Shown: piece by piece, positions 53,130 to 63,765 of the stretch
Position numbering within the stretch: position 1 is the first letter of the stretch
Layout of the letters: each line of letters opens with the position of its first letter
Notes under the pieces: generated by a model
What the model saw: only the letters and a program-made list of their open reading frames with translations
What the model was told of the DNA's origin: nothing
The model's database searches: none
Position numbers and translations under genes: made by a program
Assembly (NCBI GenBank): GCA_017461345.1
Contig: JAFTYP010000023.1
Location: 1 to 64,000 of the forward strand
DNA: 64,000 nt
Direction of reading: 5' to 3'
Source of the DNA: Bacteroidaceae bacterium
Lineage (GTDB): Bacteria; Bacteroidota; Bacteroidia; Bacteroidales; Bacteroidaceae

Positions 53130-54758
53130 TCATTGTTTTTCTCTGTATCTTGTTGGTGAACACCCGTAAATACGTCGAAAGGTATGGCTGAAAGAACTTA
53201 CATCGTTGAAACCACATTGTTGGGCGATTTGTGAAATAGACAACTCTTGGTTTTGTTTGAGCAGTGTGATGGCACGTTCCATCTGTATGGCCTGTATGTA
53301 TGCCTTCGGTGTCTCTCCGGTAGCATTTTGTAGTCGACGGCGAAAGGTTTGTGTGCTTATGTTCAGTTCTGATGCAATTTGTTCGACACCGAAATTTCCG
53401 TTGGACATGGCAGTGTTGACAGTTTCGATAACATGCATGAGGAACATGTCCTCGTCAGAATCTTCTTTTTCGGCAGTAGTTGCTTGCGAAGCGGAGTCCT
53501 CCCTTGTTGAGACGTCAGAGATGGCTTTCATCCGTTCGATCTTCTTGACCAAATCTTGCATTTGCTTCCTGCTGTGTTGGATAATAAGCCAGGTTGCAAT
53601 GGAAAAGAGTAGAATAATTACGACTGCAAAGACAATGACCAGATGTTGTGTTTTTCGTATTTGGGCATTCTCTATTTGCAACTGTTTGTTGCCAAATTCG
53701 GCATTGTAGCGCGAAAGAGCCTCGGCTGTGGAACGCGTGTAGAGCGAGTCCTTCAGTAGTTCAAAGGTGTCGAGATATTGCTTTGCAGAATCAGAATTCA
53801 ACGTCCAATAACTTTCGTATAGTCCTCGTTGTGAATGAATCTCGTTGTATAAATCACCCATCTTTGAAAAGAGGTAGGCTGCTTCTTTATAATATGGAAT
53901 GGCTTCCTGTTGCCGTTCCTGACAGAGTAAGGACATGCCCAGTCTATTGAGTGTAATGGCATAAGAGTGGTAGTCGCCATTCTCCTTAAGTTGTGGGCTG
54001 ATTTGTCGGCAGATAACTTCTGCTTCCTTATATCGATGGAGGCCCAATAGCGCAGAGGCTTTCTGTGAGAGACGGACGACGAGTTTCTTTGGCCGATTCA
54101 ATGATTTCTCCAATTCGATGGCTTGCTCTGCGTAGGAAAGTGCTTCTTCGTCATTGCCGAGTGTGTGGTAAATCTCCGATGCCATGCCAAGGATAATTGC
54201 TTTACGGCCGGGATTGTCAACTTGGTTGGCGTGGTTGATTGCTTGTAGGATGATTTTTTCTGCGTCTTTTGCTTGATGGCCGGCCATGTATATGCCTGCT
54301 AATGTATTCAGGCTCGATGAGATTAGGTCGTGGTTGCCGTGTTTTAACTCTATTTCAACGCTTTTCCTGGCATAGAGAGCCGCTTGCTTGAAGTCGCTCA
54401 TACGTACGTTGATGCAACCTAAAGTATTTAGGCAGTCTGCCATGTCGTGGTTCGATGGATGGTATAAAGGCAAGGCTTTTAATGCATACATTTCTGCCTG
54501 TTTGTATTCTTGAAGGTAGTACATCCATTCTGCCGCCCAGAACCATACTTGTTGTTCGAGCGAATCTTTTGGTGAATTACTGTCAAAGTGGACTCTTTCA
54601 TCTATGAAGTTTTCCTTATACAGTGCATCAAAGAACACATTAGCATTTGCAGCATTCGCTTTTTGGGAGAATGCCTTCAATGCTTCGTCTACATTTTGTG
54701 CTACAGCATTGGTGCAAGCCAACAGTGTTGCTATAAGTATGATGGTCTTACTATTCAT
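53130..54758 (-). CDS. Membrane-spanning TPR sensor with cytoplasmic AraC-type DNA-binding domain
   Basis: 542 residues. Signal peptide (MNSKTIILIATLLACTNAVA), then periplasmic tetratricopeptide repeats (about 60-345; ADCLNTLGCINVRMSDFKQA, LGMASEIYHTLGNDEEALSYAEQA). A membrane helix (about 370-390, LVIVFAVVIILLFSIATWL) and a C-terminal AraC/XylS double helix-turn-helix follow (about 435-540; GVEQIASELNISTQTFRRRL, SISQIAQQCGFNDVSSFSHTFRRIYG). It probably senses a periplasmic signal and directly activates genes. The divergent GH115 locus 1.5 kb away and the giant repeat-protein gene just downstream are candidate targets (inferred). It follows mltG by 21 bases. Confidence 0.9.
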   Translation of the reverse strand: MNSKTIILIATLLACTNAVAQNVDEALKAFSQKANAANANVFFDALYKENFIDERVHFDSNSPKDSLEQQVWFWAAEWMYYLQEYKQAEMYALKALPLYHPSNHDMADCLNTLGCINVRMSDFKQAALYARKSVEIELKHGNHDLISSSLNTLAGIYMAGHQAKDAEKIILQAINHANQVDNPGRKAIILGMASEIYHTLGNDEEALSYAEQAIELEKSLNRPKKLVVRLSQKASALLGLHRYKEAEVICRQISPQLKENGDYHSYAITLNRLGMSLLCQERQQEAIPYYKEAAYLFSKMGDLYNEIHSQRGLYESYWTLNSDSAKQYLDTFELLKDSLYTRSTAEALSRYNAEFGNKQLQIENAQIRKTQHLVIVFAVVIILLFSIATWLIIQHSRKQMQDLVKKIERMKAISDVSTREDSASQATTAEKEDSDEDMFLMHVIETVNTAMSNGNFGVEQIASELNISTQTFRRRLQNATGETPKAYIQAIQMERAITLLKQNQELSISQIAQQCGFNDVSSFSHTFRRIYGCSPTRYREKQ

Positions 54759-54779
54759 GATCTTCGTTTTTGTACACGG

Positions 54780-55784
54780 TTATCGTATTCCGCGTTTGTT
54801 AAGCGCTCGGACATAACGCCGTGCATTTCTATGGTGCTCCGAGAGTGTGGCTGCAAAGTTATGTGTGCCAGAGAAGTCTTCTTTTGCACACATATATAGA
54901 TAGTTATGCCTTGCATGATTAAGTACCGCATCCAGTCCTGCAATACTTGCTATACGGATGGGGCCTGGTGGAAGTCCTTTTACGCGATATGTGTTGTAAG
55001 GGCTTTCCGTTAGAAGATGTATGTTTAGAATACGACGAAGTGAGAAATCGCCTACTGCAAACTTCACTGTTGGGTCTGCTTGTAAGAGCATACTCTTGTG
55101 AAGTCTGTTGAGGTATAGTCCGGCGATTATGGGCTTTTCGTCATCGTTGGCTGTCTCTTCATCTACAATGCTTGCCAGCGTTGCTACTTGCTCGCGTGTC
55201 AGTCCGCAGGCTTCTGCTTTTTGTTTGCGTTCTGCTGTCCAAAAACGATTGTTCTCGCGCTCCATGCGTTCGATGAGTTTATCTACGGAGATATTCCAAT
55301 ATACTTCATAACTATTGGGAATGAAGAGGGCGGGGATGGTGGCTGTTGTGTAGCCGTATTTAGAGCAATATATGCTATCTGTCAGGGCAGATGCTATTTC
55401 GACAGAGTCAACCATGAGGCTTTTGGATAATATAGAAGCCAGTTTGCTGATTGTACGCGTTGATGGCACGACGAGTTTTACCGGTTCTTGAATGCCATTG
55501 CGCAGTTGTCTGTAAAGTGCAAAATAGGTTGTGCCTGGTTTGATGCGATAGCATCCAGTTCGTAAATTATACTTCAGAACCTTATTGTATGCATTCCAAC
55601 GCCAGCCCATTTCTGCTTTATTGCACACACTATCAGCATTATCATCCCGGTCGATGTATATCAACTTTCCTGCTTCGGAGTGGTTATACGGCACCTTCGC
55701 CGATATCAATGAATATATAAGAAGCGTTGTGGTTGCTGTGATTACAATAAGTCCAAATATGAGCCAAAGAAACTTTTTTCCCAT
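54780..55784 (-). CDS. mltG: Endolytic murein transglycosylase
   Basis: 334 residues with one N-terminal membrane helix (KKFLWLIFGLIVITATTTLL), then the YceG fold. The catalytic Glu lies in ASIVDEETAN (ASIVEKET in the classical form). AGLYLNRL, LQADPTVKFA, SPYNTYRVKGLPPGPI and ALNHA-like segments are present. Cuts nascent peptidoglycan glycan strands at the inner membrane. The frame stays open to 55925 but would then overlap tRNA-Thr, so the ATG at 55784 is the start. A -7 box (TACTTTTG) lies at 55808-55815. Confidence 0.95.
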   Translation of the reverse strand: MGKKFLWLIFGLIVITATTTLLIYSLISAKVPYNHSEAGKLIYIDRDDNADSVCNKAEMGWRWNAYNKVLKYNLRTGCYRIKPGTTYFALYRQLRNGIQEPVKLVVPSTRTISKLASILSKSLMVDSVEIASALTDSIYCSKYGYTTATIPALFIPNSYEVYWNISVDKLIERMERENNRFWTAERKQKAEACGLTREQVATLASIVDEETANDDEKPIIAGLYLNRLHKSMLLQADPTVKFAVGDFSLRRILNIHLLTESPYNTYRVKGLPPGPIRIASIAGLDAVLNHARHNYLYMCAKEDFSGTHNFAATLSEHHRNARRYVRALNKRGIR

Positions 55785-55807
55785 TATCTTTTGATATTTT
55801 TCTTCTA

Positions 55808-55815
55808 CAAAAGTA
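55808..55815 (-). promoter_or_regulatory. Probable promoter (-7 box) of mltG and the TPR-AraC gene
   Basis: TACTTTTG on the minus strand, 23 bases before the mltG ATG. It shows that the longer mltG frame is not translated. Confidence 0.5.
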
Positions 55816-55878
55816 TGAAATTTTACGTAAATTATAAAATAATTCCGAATTGTTAATCCTGAATTCTGAATTATTTTA

Positions 55879-55886
55879 TATCTTTG
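55879..55886 (+). promoter_or_regulatory. Promoter (-7 box) of tRNA-Thr
   Basis: TATCTTTG, 12 bases before the tRNA 5' end. The upstream box is not well placed. Confidence 0.6.
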
Positions 55887-55898
55887 CACTCGCAAATT

Positions 55899-55971
<73 letters not shown>

Positions 55972-55982
55972 CGAAAATCAGT

Positions 55983-56018
55983 AAAGGAGAGTTCGGTAAG
56001 AACTCTCCTTTATTTTTT
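55983..56018 (+). terminator. Terminator of tRNA-Thr
   Basis: A perfect 12-bp stem (AAAGGAGAGTTC and its complement) around GGTAA, followed by TATTTTTT. Confidence 0.92.
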
Positions 56019-56204
56019 AGTGTTATATTGAAAATGTTACTCACCACTGTCGATGTAAGATTCTAAATTTGTAGACCGTATAAAAGTGTAAAGTATATAG
56101 TCATACCTGGCAGATGTAAGATTACTTTAATATATATATGTATATATACTTCGATAGGTCTTATGTAAAACTGTTAAACATTCCTAAAAAATTTGCACAT
56201 TTTG

Positions 56205-56234
56205 TTGTGAATATGCTTTTTTGTAATACTTTTG
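56205..56234 (+). promoter_or_regulatory. Promoter of the GH115 locus
   Basis: TTG (56205-56207), a 19-base spacer, TACTTTTG (56227-56234). The leader is about 25 bases. The sequence from 56019 to here is AT-rich with an alternating TA run near 56135 and shows no other feature. Confidence 0.7.
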
Positions 56235-56265
56235 TGTCAGTACATGGTAAATAATCAGTTAAATT

Positions 56266-59200
56266 ATGAAAAAAGCGATTCTATTTTTGTACTTCCTTCT
56301 TATAGCTGTTTTAACCTCAGCTCAAGGGACTGATACAAACAACAATTTTGTTATCGAGAAAGACAATGCGTGGATTCGTGTCCCTGCAAACGAGAAGAGT
56401 CCGGTGATGCTTGCCGTTCAGGCTTTGCAGAAGGACTTCAAGAAAGTGATGAACTTCACCCCTGCCATCGTGCAAAGTGGCGAAACGGGAACGGGCTTGA
56501 GGATTGTCGTCGTGAACGATGAGAATCCTGATGGCAAGGCTCTGATTGACAATCCTCGCGAATTGGACGACTTTGAAAGTCACCGCGTTTATGTGGACCA
56601 ACCTTCGGGCAGCATCGTCTTGCACGGAAAGGATATGAGAGGTACCATTTACGCCATCTATAGCTTCAGCGAAAGGATTTTGGGTGTTCCGCCGCTTTGG
56701 TATTGGTGCAGCTGGCAGCCCGAAGTGAAGCAGTCCATTCAGCTGCCCGCCAACTACGACTACTTCTGTCCCTCGCCTCAAGTGCGCTATCGTGCTTGGT
56801 TTCCCAATGACCAGGACTTGTTTACGCCTTGGCGCTGGAAATCGACCGACAACAATGAGCGTTGGTTGGAAACGATGCTTCGCCTCAAACTTAATACGGT
56901 GGAATATACGGCAACTTGTACAAACAATGGAACACTGAACAACGAAGCCCTTCTTTACAAGAAGTATGGTCTTGTGCTGACCTCACACCATATGGTTGCG
57001 CTTAATAATTCTTTCTCCAATTGGGATAGTTATTGGAAGAATGTGCGCAAAATGACTCCACCGACACTTTCTGTTAATGATTTGACCTCTCTTAAGGAGT
57101 TTTGGCAGTACAGCATTGACTGCGTGATGAACAGCGATGTGGAGAATCTTTGGCAGGTGGCTTTCAGAGGTAAGACCGATCAGCCATTTTGGGAGATTTT
57201 TTCAGATGCGCCAACCTCGGAATCAGAGCGTGGACGGATCATCAGTCAAATGGTTAAGATTCAGTATGACATGATTTGTGAATCGACAGGCGACCCCAAT
57301 CCCTTTGTTCGTATGACTTTCTACGACGAGATATCGTCGCTGCTGGCGAAGGGCTACATAACACCGCCTGTGGCAACCAATATGCTTTGGACCTTTGTGG
57401 CAGGACGCCGCGACCACTATCCATTCGACGACCTCGTCAACTGGAAGAACACCAATAATGTTCAACTGGGTTACTATATGAATCTGCAGTTTTATTCGAC
57501 GGGTGCTCACTTGGCTCCAGCGGAAGGACCATGGAAGATGGAGGATAATTATCGCTATGTGCAAAGCAAAGGCAAGCAGACTTTCAGCGTGGTAAATGCT
57601 GGTAACGTGCGTGAGTTCCTTATGGAAATGGCTGCCAATGCCGCTATGATGTGGAACTCGGACACCTATGACACCGACAAGTTCCTGCTTTCCTACTGTA
57701 AGCAGTATTTCGGCGAGGAGCACGCTCAGGAAATTGCCGACCTTTATCACGACTTCTACTATTCCTACTGGTGCCAAAAGAAGAGCGACTTTCCAGGAGG
57801 TTTCGATCGCCAGTACATATTTCAGGATTTGCGTCACGAACGTGCTATTAAGCAAATCAATGACAAGTGGAACAACTATACTGCTAATCCCCTTACAGAT
57901 ATAGGATATGAATCAATTCCCGGTCGTTCTTTCCGTATTGAAGGTTCTCACCAAGTTGACAGTATTATTGCCGGAACTGCTCGCGAAATGATAGCTTTTG
58001 CCGATGTGGCAAGCCGTTGCGACGCTATTATAAACCTGATTCCTGAAGCTCAGCGTACATTTTTCTATGACAACCTCTCGGCATACGCACACTATATGTC
58101 GCATGTAAGTGCTTGTCTGCATTATTTTGCGTTGGCTTATAAGAGCAAAAGCAACCGTTATGACAATCTTGAACTGTCTTTAGCCGAGATGAAGGCTGCT
58201 AAGAAGGCACTTACTGACTCGCAGCACGACATTTTCTCGACCTGGTATGCAAGTGACGACAAGTTCGCGATGGATGCCAAGATACAGATGATACAGCAAC
58301 GGCTCGACGAAACACTCCCTTTCACCATTGAGGCAGGAAAGGCCTATACAATCGCATGCCGCAACGACAACAACCTCTTTGTTCAGGACAACGGCTCAGA
58401 TGTTCTTGCTATCGGTGCCATGAGCGATAATGCTTGCTGGGAGTTCGTCTCAACCGGGAAACCCAATTGCTTTTATGTTAGGAATTTGAAGACGGGGAGA
58501 TATGCTCAGGCTTGTCCCACTACGACCGAGGTCAACATCACTATGGGTGACATACCTGTGGAGTATGCCGTCGTTGATTGCTCTGATCAAGAGGGTAGTC
58601 GCTGTTTTGGCTTCACTTCCACCAATATGTCTGTCATAGACTTTACAGCAGGAAGCATTGGCTGGAATTGGAAAGGCGACAATACCGTACAGACCTATTC
58701 TGCTGTTGCCGGTACGAACCATCGCTCTTTTTGGAAACTCAACGAAACTATATATGACGACCCTAACCATCAAGAAGACGAGGACTTGACCGCGCTTATC
58801 TCCAATAACGACTTTGAGGAGACTACAGGCATGATTGTGGATGGCACTAATTTTCGAGGCATTCCTACCGGTTGGCATGGTTGGGGAATGAAGGGGAAGC
58901 AGGAATATACACAGGAACCAGGTGTTAACAACACAACCTTGCTCCCTAAGACTTCCTATGGTACGAACGGAGGTTGCAGTGGTTCGCGTCACGGAGAAAA
59001 GAGCTATTGGGTAAACTGTACACCTATGCCCGACGATTTCAAACTTTATCAGACTATCAGTCTTCCTGCAGGCACCTATCGCATCCAATGCCTTCTCGCA
59101 CCTATGAGCACAGGTGATGACTTCCTTACAAATCTGCGACTCTTCGCTGGCGACAACGCATGCTACTTTGGTTCTTCCAACAAGTACGACGCCAACCTCG

Positions 59201-60891
59201 GACCTGAAACAAACCGCACCTTCATGGGCTATACTGCAACTTTGGACGGAAGTGACCCTGTTATGAGGGAAATGACGATGGAGTTCACACTCGATGAAGC
59301 AGCAGATATTCAGGTCGGTATCCGCACTAGCAACATGTTGAAGTCTGGCAGTCGTGCAACCTCTAATCAAGGACGTTTTCGTGTAGACTATTTTCGCCTC
59401 TACGCCATAGCAAAAATACATGAACATGATTACACCCATAACGGCATTTGCACTTGCGATGGGTCGGAACGATTCGAGACACCTGAGAAGTCCGGCTCTT
59501 ACTATCTTCTCGACAACGCCGGCAAGGTGGAATGGTTTTCTAATATGGTCGCTGCAAATGGAGGATCGACTGCTTATTATGCCCGTTTGACAGCAGATAT
59601 TGACTTTGAACGCAAAGTGAACCTGCATTTGCCAATTGGCAAGACGAAGGGCAATAAGTTTAAGGGCATCTTCGATGGTCAGGGGCATCGCATCAAGAAC
59701 ATGATTATCTATCGCCCCGGAGACGAAGCGCAGGGCTTCTTCGGATATCTTCAAGGTAATTCTTCATGTACTGTCAAGAATCTCATCATCGACAAGAGTT
59801 GTTCCGTTATAGCACTTACTAAAGCTGCTGGACTGGCCGGCTCATGTCAGAACACAGGTGCTACCATCACCATCGAAAACTGCGTGAATGAGGCTGACGT
59901 AACAGTATCGGGTCAGGATGCTGCAGGCATCATCGGAGGACAAAACGACACGAATCCTCGTTTTGTCATTCGTAACTGCGTGAACACCGGCAATATTACA
60001 TCCACAAATGCAAGCCCATATGTTGGAGGGCTCTGCTGCTACTTGGGTAATAATGAGAACAGTATTGAGAATTTCATCAATCTAGGTACGATAACGGGTC
60101 ATCTTGGGGGGAATATCGGACGTATGATGGGCAGCATAAAGGGTGTCATCGACCTCTCAAATACGGAAGAGAAGACCCAAGGTGTTGTGAAAGACCTTGC
60201 TTCCGAAGATATAGCAAGTGGCGTTCTGACATATTATGCAAATAAAGAGGCAGGCAAGGAGGTATTCTTCCAAACACTGGGCGAAGACAGCTATCCCGTT
60301 CCCTTCAGTGCCAGCAAATCGGTCAAGCAGATAAGTCTCACCGAGACTGGCTACGCAACCTATGTTGCAGAAGGCAATGTTCTGTTCCCCTCACCGCTTC
60401 AGGCCTATTCGATTGTTTCTGTCAGCAACGACCATGCCCTTTTGTCTGATGTCATCACCGAGGCACCCATCGGCGAACCAGTCCTGGTTAAGGGGGCAGA
60501 AGGGAAGTACTGCTATAATCCTGTTGAATCGGCCGTTAGTCCTATTGCCAATCTGCTTCAGGCAGCAACAGAGGACATCGTATGTGATGGGACACAATAC
60601 ATCTTGGCAGACGGACATGATGGTGTTGGTTTCTACAAAGTAACTCCTGGCAGCACGATTCATGCAGGTAAGGCATACCTGATTATTTCAGGAAATAAAG
60701 CAAAGTCATTCTATGGTCTTCAACTTGATGATGAAACTTCTATAAATGAAGTATTAAGAATGAAGAATGAAGAATCTTTTGGGGGAGCAGTCTACAATCT
60801 TGCAGGCCAAAAATTAAATTGTAATTTGTCAAATTGTAAATTGCATCGGGGCGTGTATATTGTTAACGGACAAAAAAAAATAAGACATTAG
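56266..60891 (+). CDS. GH115-family xylan alpha-1,2-glucuronidase with multi-domain C-terminus
   Basis: 1541 residues with a signal peptide (LLIAVLTSAQ). Residues about 25-690 match GH115 (GTIYAIYSFSERILGVPPLWYW, YRAWFPNDQDL, LRLKLNTVEYTAT, MTFYDEIS, DYSxxW-type helices later). The family removes (4-O-methyl)glucuronic acid from xylan. Then come a ricin-like segment (about 690-810), a galactose-binding-like domain (about 845-1045), a Cys motif HDYTHNGICTCDG, GLUG-like repeats (about 1180-1290), the shared module (about 1355-1490; VLVKGAEGKY, CDGTQYILA) and the tail VYNLAGQKL...RGVYIVNGQKK. The tail region carries 7-bp repeats and an AATTTGTAA-rich insertion. First gene of an operon with the SGNH hydrolase and sulfatase. 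Confidence 0.88.
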   Translation: MKKAILFLYFLLIAVLTSAQGTDTNNNFVIEKDNAWIRVPANEKSPVMLAVQALQKDFKKVMNFTPAIVQSGETGTGLRIVVVNDENPDGKALIDNPRELDDFESHRVYVDQPSGSIVLHGKDMRGTIYAIYSFSERILGVPPLWYWCSWQPEVKQSIQLPANYDYFCPSPQVRYRAWFPNDQDLFTPWRWKSTDNNERWLETMLRLKLNTVEYTATCTNNGTLNNEALLYKKYGLVLTSHHMVALNNSFSNWDSYWKNVRKMTPPTLSVNDLTSLKEFWQYSIDCVMNSDVENLWQVAFRGKTDQPFWEIFSDAPTSESERGRIISQMVKIQYDMICESTGDPNPFVRMTFYDEISSLLAKGYITPPVATNMLWTFVAGRRDHYPFDDLVNWKNTNNVQLGYYMNLQFYSTGAHLAPAEGPWKMEDNYRYVQSKGKQTFSVVNAGNVREFLMEMAANAAMMWNSDTYDTDKFLLSYCKQYFGEEHAQEIADLYHDFYYSYWCQKKSDFPGGFDRQYIFQDLRHERAIKQINDKWNNYTANPLTDIGYESIPGRSFRIEGSHQVDSIIAGTAREMIAFADVASRCDAIINLIPEAQRTFFYDNLSAYAHYMSHVSACLHYFALAYKSKSNRYDNLELSLAEMKAAKKALTDSQHDIFSTWYASDDKFAMDAKIQMIQQRLDETLPFTIEAGKAYTIACRNDNNLFVQDNGSDVLAIGAMSDNACWEFVSTGKPNCFYVRNLKTGRYAQACPTTTEVNITMGDIPVEYAVVDCSDQEGSRCFGFTSTNMSVIDFTAGSIGWNWKGDNTVQTYSAVAGTNHRSFWKLNETIYDDPNHQEDEDLTALISNNDFEETTGMIVDGTNFRGIPTGWHGWGMKGKQEYTQEPGVNNTTLLPKTSYGTNGGCSGSRHGEKSYWVNCTPMPDDFKLYQTISLPAGTYRIQCLLAPMSTGDDFLTNLRLFAGDNACYFGSSNKYDANLGPETNRTFMGYTATLDGSDPVMREMTMEFTLDEAADIQVGIRTSNMLKSGSRATSNQGRFRVDYFRLYAIAKIHEHDYTHNGICTCDGSERFETPEKSGSYYLLDNAGKVEWFSNMVAANGGSTAYYARLTADIDFERKVNLHLPIGKTKGNKFKGIFDGQGHRIKNMIIYRPGDEAQGFFGYLQGNSSCTVKNLIIDKSCSVIALTKAAGLAGSCQNTGATITIENCVNEADVTVSGQDAAGIIGGQNDTNPRFVIRNCVNTGNITSTNASPYVGGLCCYLGNNENSIENFINLGTITGHLGGNIGRMMGSIKGVIDLSNTEEKTQGVVKDLASEDIASGVLTYYANKEAGKEVFFQTLGEDSYPVPFSASKSVKQISLTETGYATYVAEGNVLFPSPLQAYSIVSVSNDHALLSDVITEAPIGEPVLVKGAEGKYCYNPVESAVSPIANLLQAATEDIVCDGTQYILADGHDGVGFYKVTPGSTIHAGKAYLIISGNKAKSFYGLQLDDETSINEVLRMKNEESFGGAVYNLAGQKLNCNLSNCKLHRGVYIVNGQKKIRH
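60746..60843. repeat. In-frame 7-bp repeats and AT-rich insertion in the GH115 tail
   Basis: ATGAAG(A/T)-type heptamers at 60746-60773 (encoding LRMKNEE), then an AATTGTAATTTG-type stretch at 60811-60843 splitting the GQKL...RGVYIV tail. Confidence 0.65.
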
Positions 60892-60901
60892 ACTTTTTCT
60901 T

Positions 60902-63730
60902 ATGAGACACTATACTGTTCTTCTGCTGGGTATTCTCCTGTGGCTTTCTGGCTCAACCAAAGCTCAGGTGAAGGACTCTATCACGTTTGCCATCATGGGC
61001 AATTCAATTTCCACTTACTATGGATACATCCCCGCCGGCTATAAAGTTTTCTATACGGAGGACAAGGAAAAGAAGTATGGCATTCAGGTGGGCGACACCT
61101 GGTGGATGCAGCTCAGCCGACTGTCGGGCCTCACGTTCCTTGCCAATGCCTCTTGGAGCGGTTCGCGGGTGTCGTGCGATCTGCTTGACAGCGACGCGCC
61201 CTTTGTGAGCAATGCCCGCGTGGCTGCTGTGGGCAGGGCAGGCGTACCAGACCTCATCTTTATCATGGGCGGAACTAACGACTGGAACCAAGCCAAGCTA
61301 CCGTTGGGCAACTACAGTACCGACACCTTTACCGACTCGCTCACCTTTCGTGGAGCATACGCTATGCTGCTACATAAACTTAGCACAAGGTATCCGACCA
61401 CCAAGCTTATCTGCCTGTCCATTACTCCACGTTCAGCAGGAGTAGACCAACAGAATGCCATCGGTTACTCACAAGCTGATGCCAACGAGAGCATCAGGAA
61501 GATTGCTCAACAGTTCGGCGGTTACTACATCGACTGCACCACCATTCCTTTCAGTTCAAATTGGAACCTCTATACCCTGGACAAGTTGCATCCTACCGCT
61601 GCAGGGTCAGCATTGATGGCCAATTACATATACAGGGAACTGATAGCACAACAAATCGTCACCTCCGACCTTCGGCAAAACAATGAGACAGAGACGGCGG
61701 AATGCCTGCTCGACCTTTCCTTCGATGCAAACGGTATTATCAACAAAGGAATCTTTAATGCACAGATAGGTTCTCGCGGACAGGCTACCACCCTTTACGA
61801 CAAAGCCAACAATACATATTACGGCTGTACTAAGGTGGCTACTACAGATTACTTCTATGCCCTGTACAATGAGGATTCCCCTCTGGCCGAAGCATTCAAT
61901 TCCAGTGTCACATGGGAGACGCTGGTTCGCCTTGAGGGGCTGGCAGACGAGAGCGGCAAAATATCCAAGACTGCCTTCTTCGGGAGCGAACAAGATGGAG
62001 GATGGTCGTTCTACAACTCTGCACTTGCCAGCGCGTTCACGTATCAGCACCAGAGTGGCGTCGCCAGTACCGTGAAGAATCTGGGAGGCGACTCGATTAC
62101 TGTTTCCGGGAAATTCTATCATCTTGTCGTCACGATGGACAGGACAAGCCACATCATCCGCTACTTCGTTAACGGCAAGCTCGTCTGCACCGGCACACGG
62201 GCCGGCACGGACATGGTGTTTCCCAACTGCGGAACCATCAAGAGGCACAGAAACATGTGGATATGTCTGGGCGGCAACCCCTCGGCAGGCAGCAGTACGA
62301 CCGGCAGCACGAACTCTGCGGCATGTAGCTTTGTCTTTGCCAGAATATATAATGGAGCCCTGACACAGAAGACGGCACAGAGCCTCTACAACAGCTATGT
62401 CCGTCAGTTTACGGAACCCGAACCGCCCAAGCACGGCGACCTCATCCTCGACCTGCAGTTCACCCCCGACGGTGCCATCAACAATGCCCTTTCATACAAC
62501 CACATACCAGTAGAGATGTCGGGCAACGTACCCTTGCAGTACAATTCCGACATTCGCTCCTATGAGGCGCAGTTCAACGGTAACAAGTTGCAGTTCTTCA
62601 AGTACTTCATGGGCGACCAGCCAAGCATCATGAGTCAGTTATCCGATGCCTATAGCGTAGAGATATATTGCCAAAACAATGCCGCCAAACCCAAGGCCAG
62701 CACGCGGCCTCTTTGCTTCGTCAACGGTTACGGATTCGGTTTGCACATGAATTCCCAAGGCAACATCTGCTATACCACCACCACGCAAGGCAACAAGACC
62801 GACGGCAGCTATGCCAAGACACAATGGTCGTGGATTGGAGCCGGCACCCTGACCACCGACTATACCCACTACGTTATCGTTTATGACCGGCTTCACTTCA
62901 TATCCCGTTTCTATGTGAATGGCGAAGAAAAGGCCGTTCGCCACCTTACCTTCAAGGAATGCCCTATATACGAATGGGCACCTTCCACTTGGCTTGCTAT
63001 TGGAGGCGATGCCTTGGACACATACTCGGCGACCACATCCGTAGGCAATTACCCTTTTCTGGGAAATGTGGCAATGATCAGAGTGTGGGGTAGGGCACTT
63101 ACAGCAGCGGATGCCAAGCAGATGTATGATGTCACGCAAAGCCATGAGGTAAACTACACAACAGGCAGCAACGGCTATGCTGCGTGCTGCGTGCCCTTCG
63201 TGACTGCCGTTCCTGAGGGATACGTCGCCTATGTCGTTTCGGAAGTCACCAATACTAAAGTTATTCTGAAACCTGTGGCAGGAGCAGGCGACATTCTCCC
63301 GCAGGGAACACCTGTTTTGATAAAAGGGACGGCTCGCAGCAGTTTCACCCTATCTGCCATCGACCAAAGCATTGAATACACACCTATTGACCTGAGTTTG
63401 CAGGTAAACTTTCTGGTTGGTTCTTATTGTCAGAAACCAGTTCCTGCAAGCACAGGCTTCTACCTAAAGATTGCTGGCAGCGGTCTTTACCGCGCCACTG
63501 CCGACTATAAGCTGCCTGCCTGTTCCTGTTACCTACCTTCAGCAGAAAAGCGTTCATACCTTGGCTTCCAGATATCAGAAGACCCGGATGGCATCATACT
63601 AAATGAAGAATTAAGAATTAAGAATGAAGAATTATTCGGGAGAGCTGTCTACAACCTTTCAGGTCAGCGTCTCCAGAAAGCACAAAGAGGCATCAATATC
63701 GTAAATGGTAAGAAGGTAGTGAGACATTAA
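60902..63730 (+). CDS. SGNH/GDSL hydrolase with two LamG-like domains and sorting tail
   Basis: 942 residues with a signal peptide ([16 protein letters not shown]). Residues about 22-250 are an SGNH hydrolase: Ser in MGNSIS (block I), GGTND (block III) and DKLHP (catalytic Asp/His, block V). Such enzymes remove acetyl or other esters from glycans, here perhaps acetyl-xylan (inferred from GH115). Two LamG/concanavalin-like domains lie at about 258-495 and 510-755 ([28 protein letters not shown]). A divergent copy of the shared module ([12 protein letters not shown]) and the tail VYNLSGQRL...NGKKVVRH follow. It starts 10 bases after GH115. Confidence 0.87.
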   Translation: MRHYTVLLLGILLWLSGSTKAQVKDSITFAIMGNSISTYYGYIPAGYKVFYTEDKEKKYGIQVGDTWWMQLSRLSGLTFLANASWSGSRVSCDLLDSDAPFVSNARVAAVGRAGVPDLIFIMGGTNDWNQAKLPLGNYSTDTFTDSLTFRGAYAMLLHKLSTRYPTTKLICLSITPRSAGVDQQNAIGYSQADANESIRKIAQQFGGYYIDCTTIPFSSNWNLYTLDKLHPTAAGSALMANYIYRELIAQQIVTSDLRQNNETETAECLLDLSFDANGIINKGIFNAQIGSRGQATTLYDKANNTYYGCTKVATTDYFYALYNEDSPLAEAFNSSVTWETLVRLEGLADESGKISKTAFFGSEQDGGWSFYNSALASAFTYQHQSGVASTVKNLGGDSITVSGKFYHLVVTMDRTSHIIRYFVNGKLVCTGTRAGTDMVFPNCGTIKRHRNMWICLGGNPSAGSSTTGSTNSAACSFVFARIYNGALTQKTAQSLYNSYVRQFTEPEPPKHGDLILDLQFTPDGAINNALSYNHIPVEMSGNVPLQYNSDIRSYEAQFNGNKLQFFKYFMGDQPSIMSQLSDAYSVEIYCQNNAAKPKASTRPLCFVNGYGFGLHMNSQGNICYTTTTQGNKTDGSYAKTQWSWIGAGTLTTDYTHYVIVYDRLHFISRFYVNGEEKAVRHLTFKECPIYEWAPSTWLAIGGDALDTYSATTSVGNYPFLGNVAMIRVWGRALTAADAKQMYDVTQSHEVNYTTGSNGYAACCVPFVTAVPEGYVAYVVSEVTNTKVILKPVAGAGDILPQGTPVLIKGTARSSFTLSAIDQSIEYTPIDLSLQVNFLVGSYCQKPVPASTGFYLKIAGSGLYRATADYKLPACSCYLPSAEKRSYLGFQISEDPDGIILNEELRIKNEELFGRAVYNLSGQRLQKAQRGINIVNGKKVVRH
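63601..63634. repeat. 7-bp tandem repeats in the SGNH hydrolase tail linker
   Basis: ATGAAGA-ATTAAGA-ATTAAGA-ATGAAGA, encoding [11 protein letters not shown] directly before the sorting-type tail. Confidence 0.7.
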
Positions 63731-63765
63731 AGAATTTTAATGGAAAAGAAATATTTTATGTTCGC

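Noticed and set aside
58450..59754. 434-codon open frame on the minus strand
   Set aside because: Antisense of the GH115 gene. No family features, and it begins and ends inside the larger gene.
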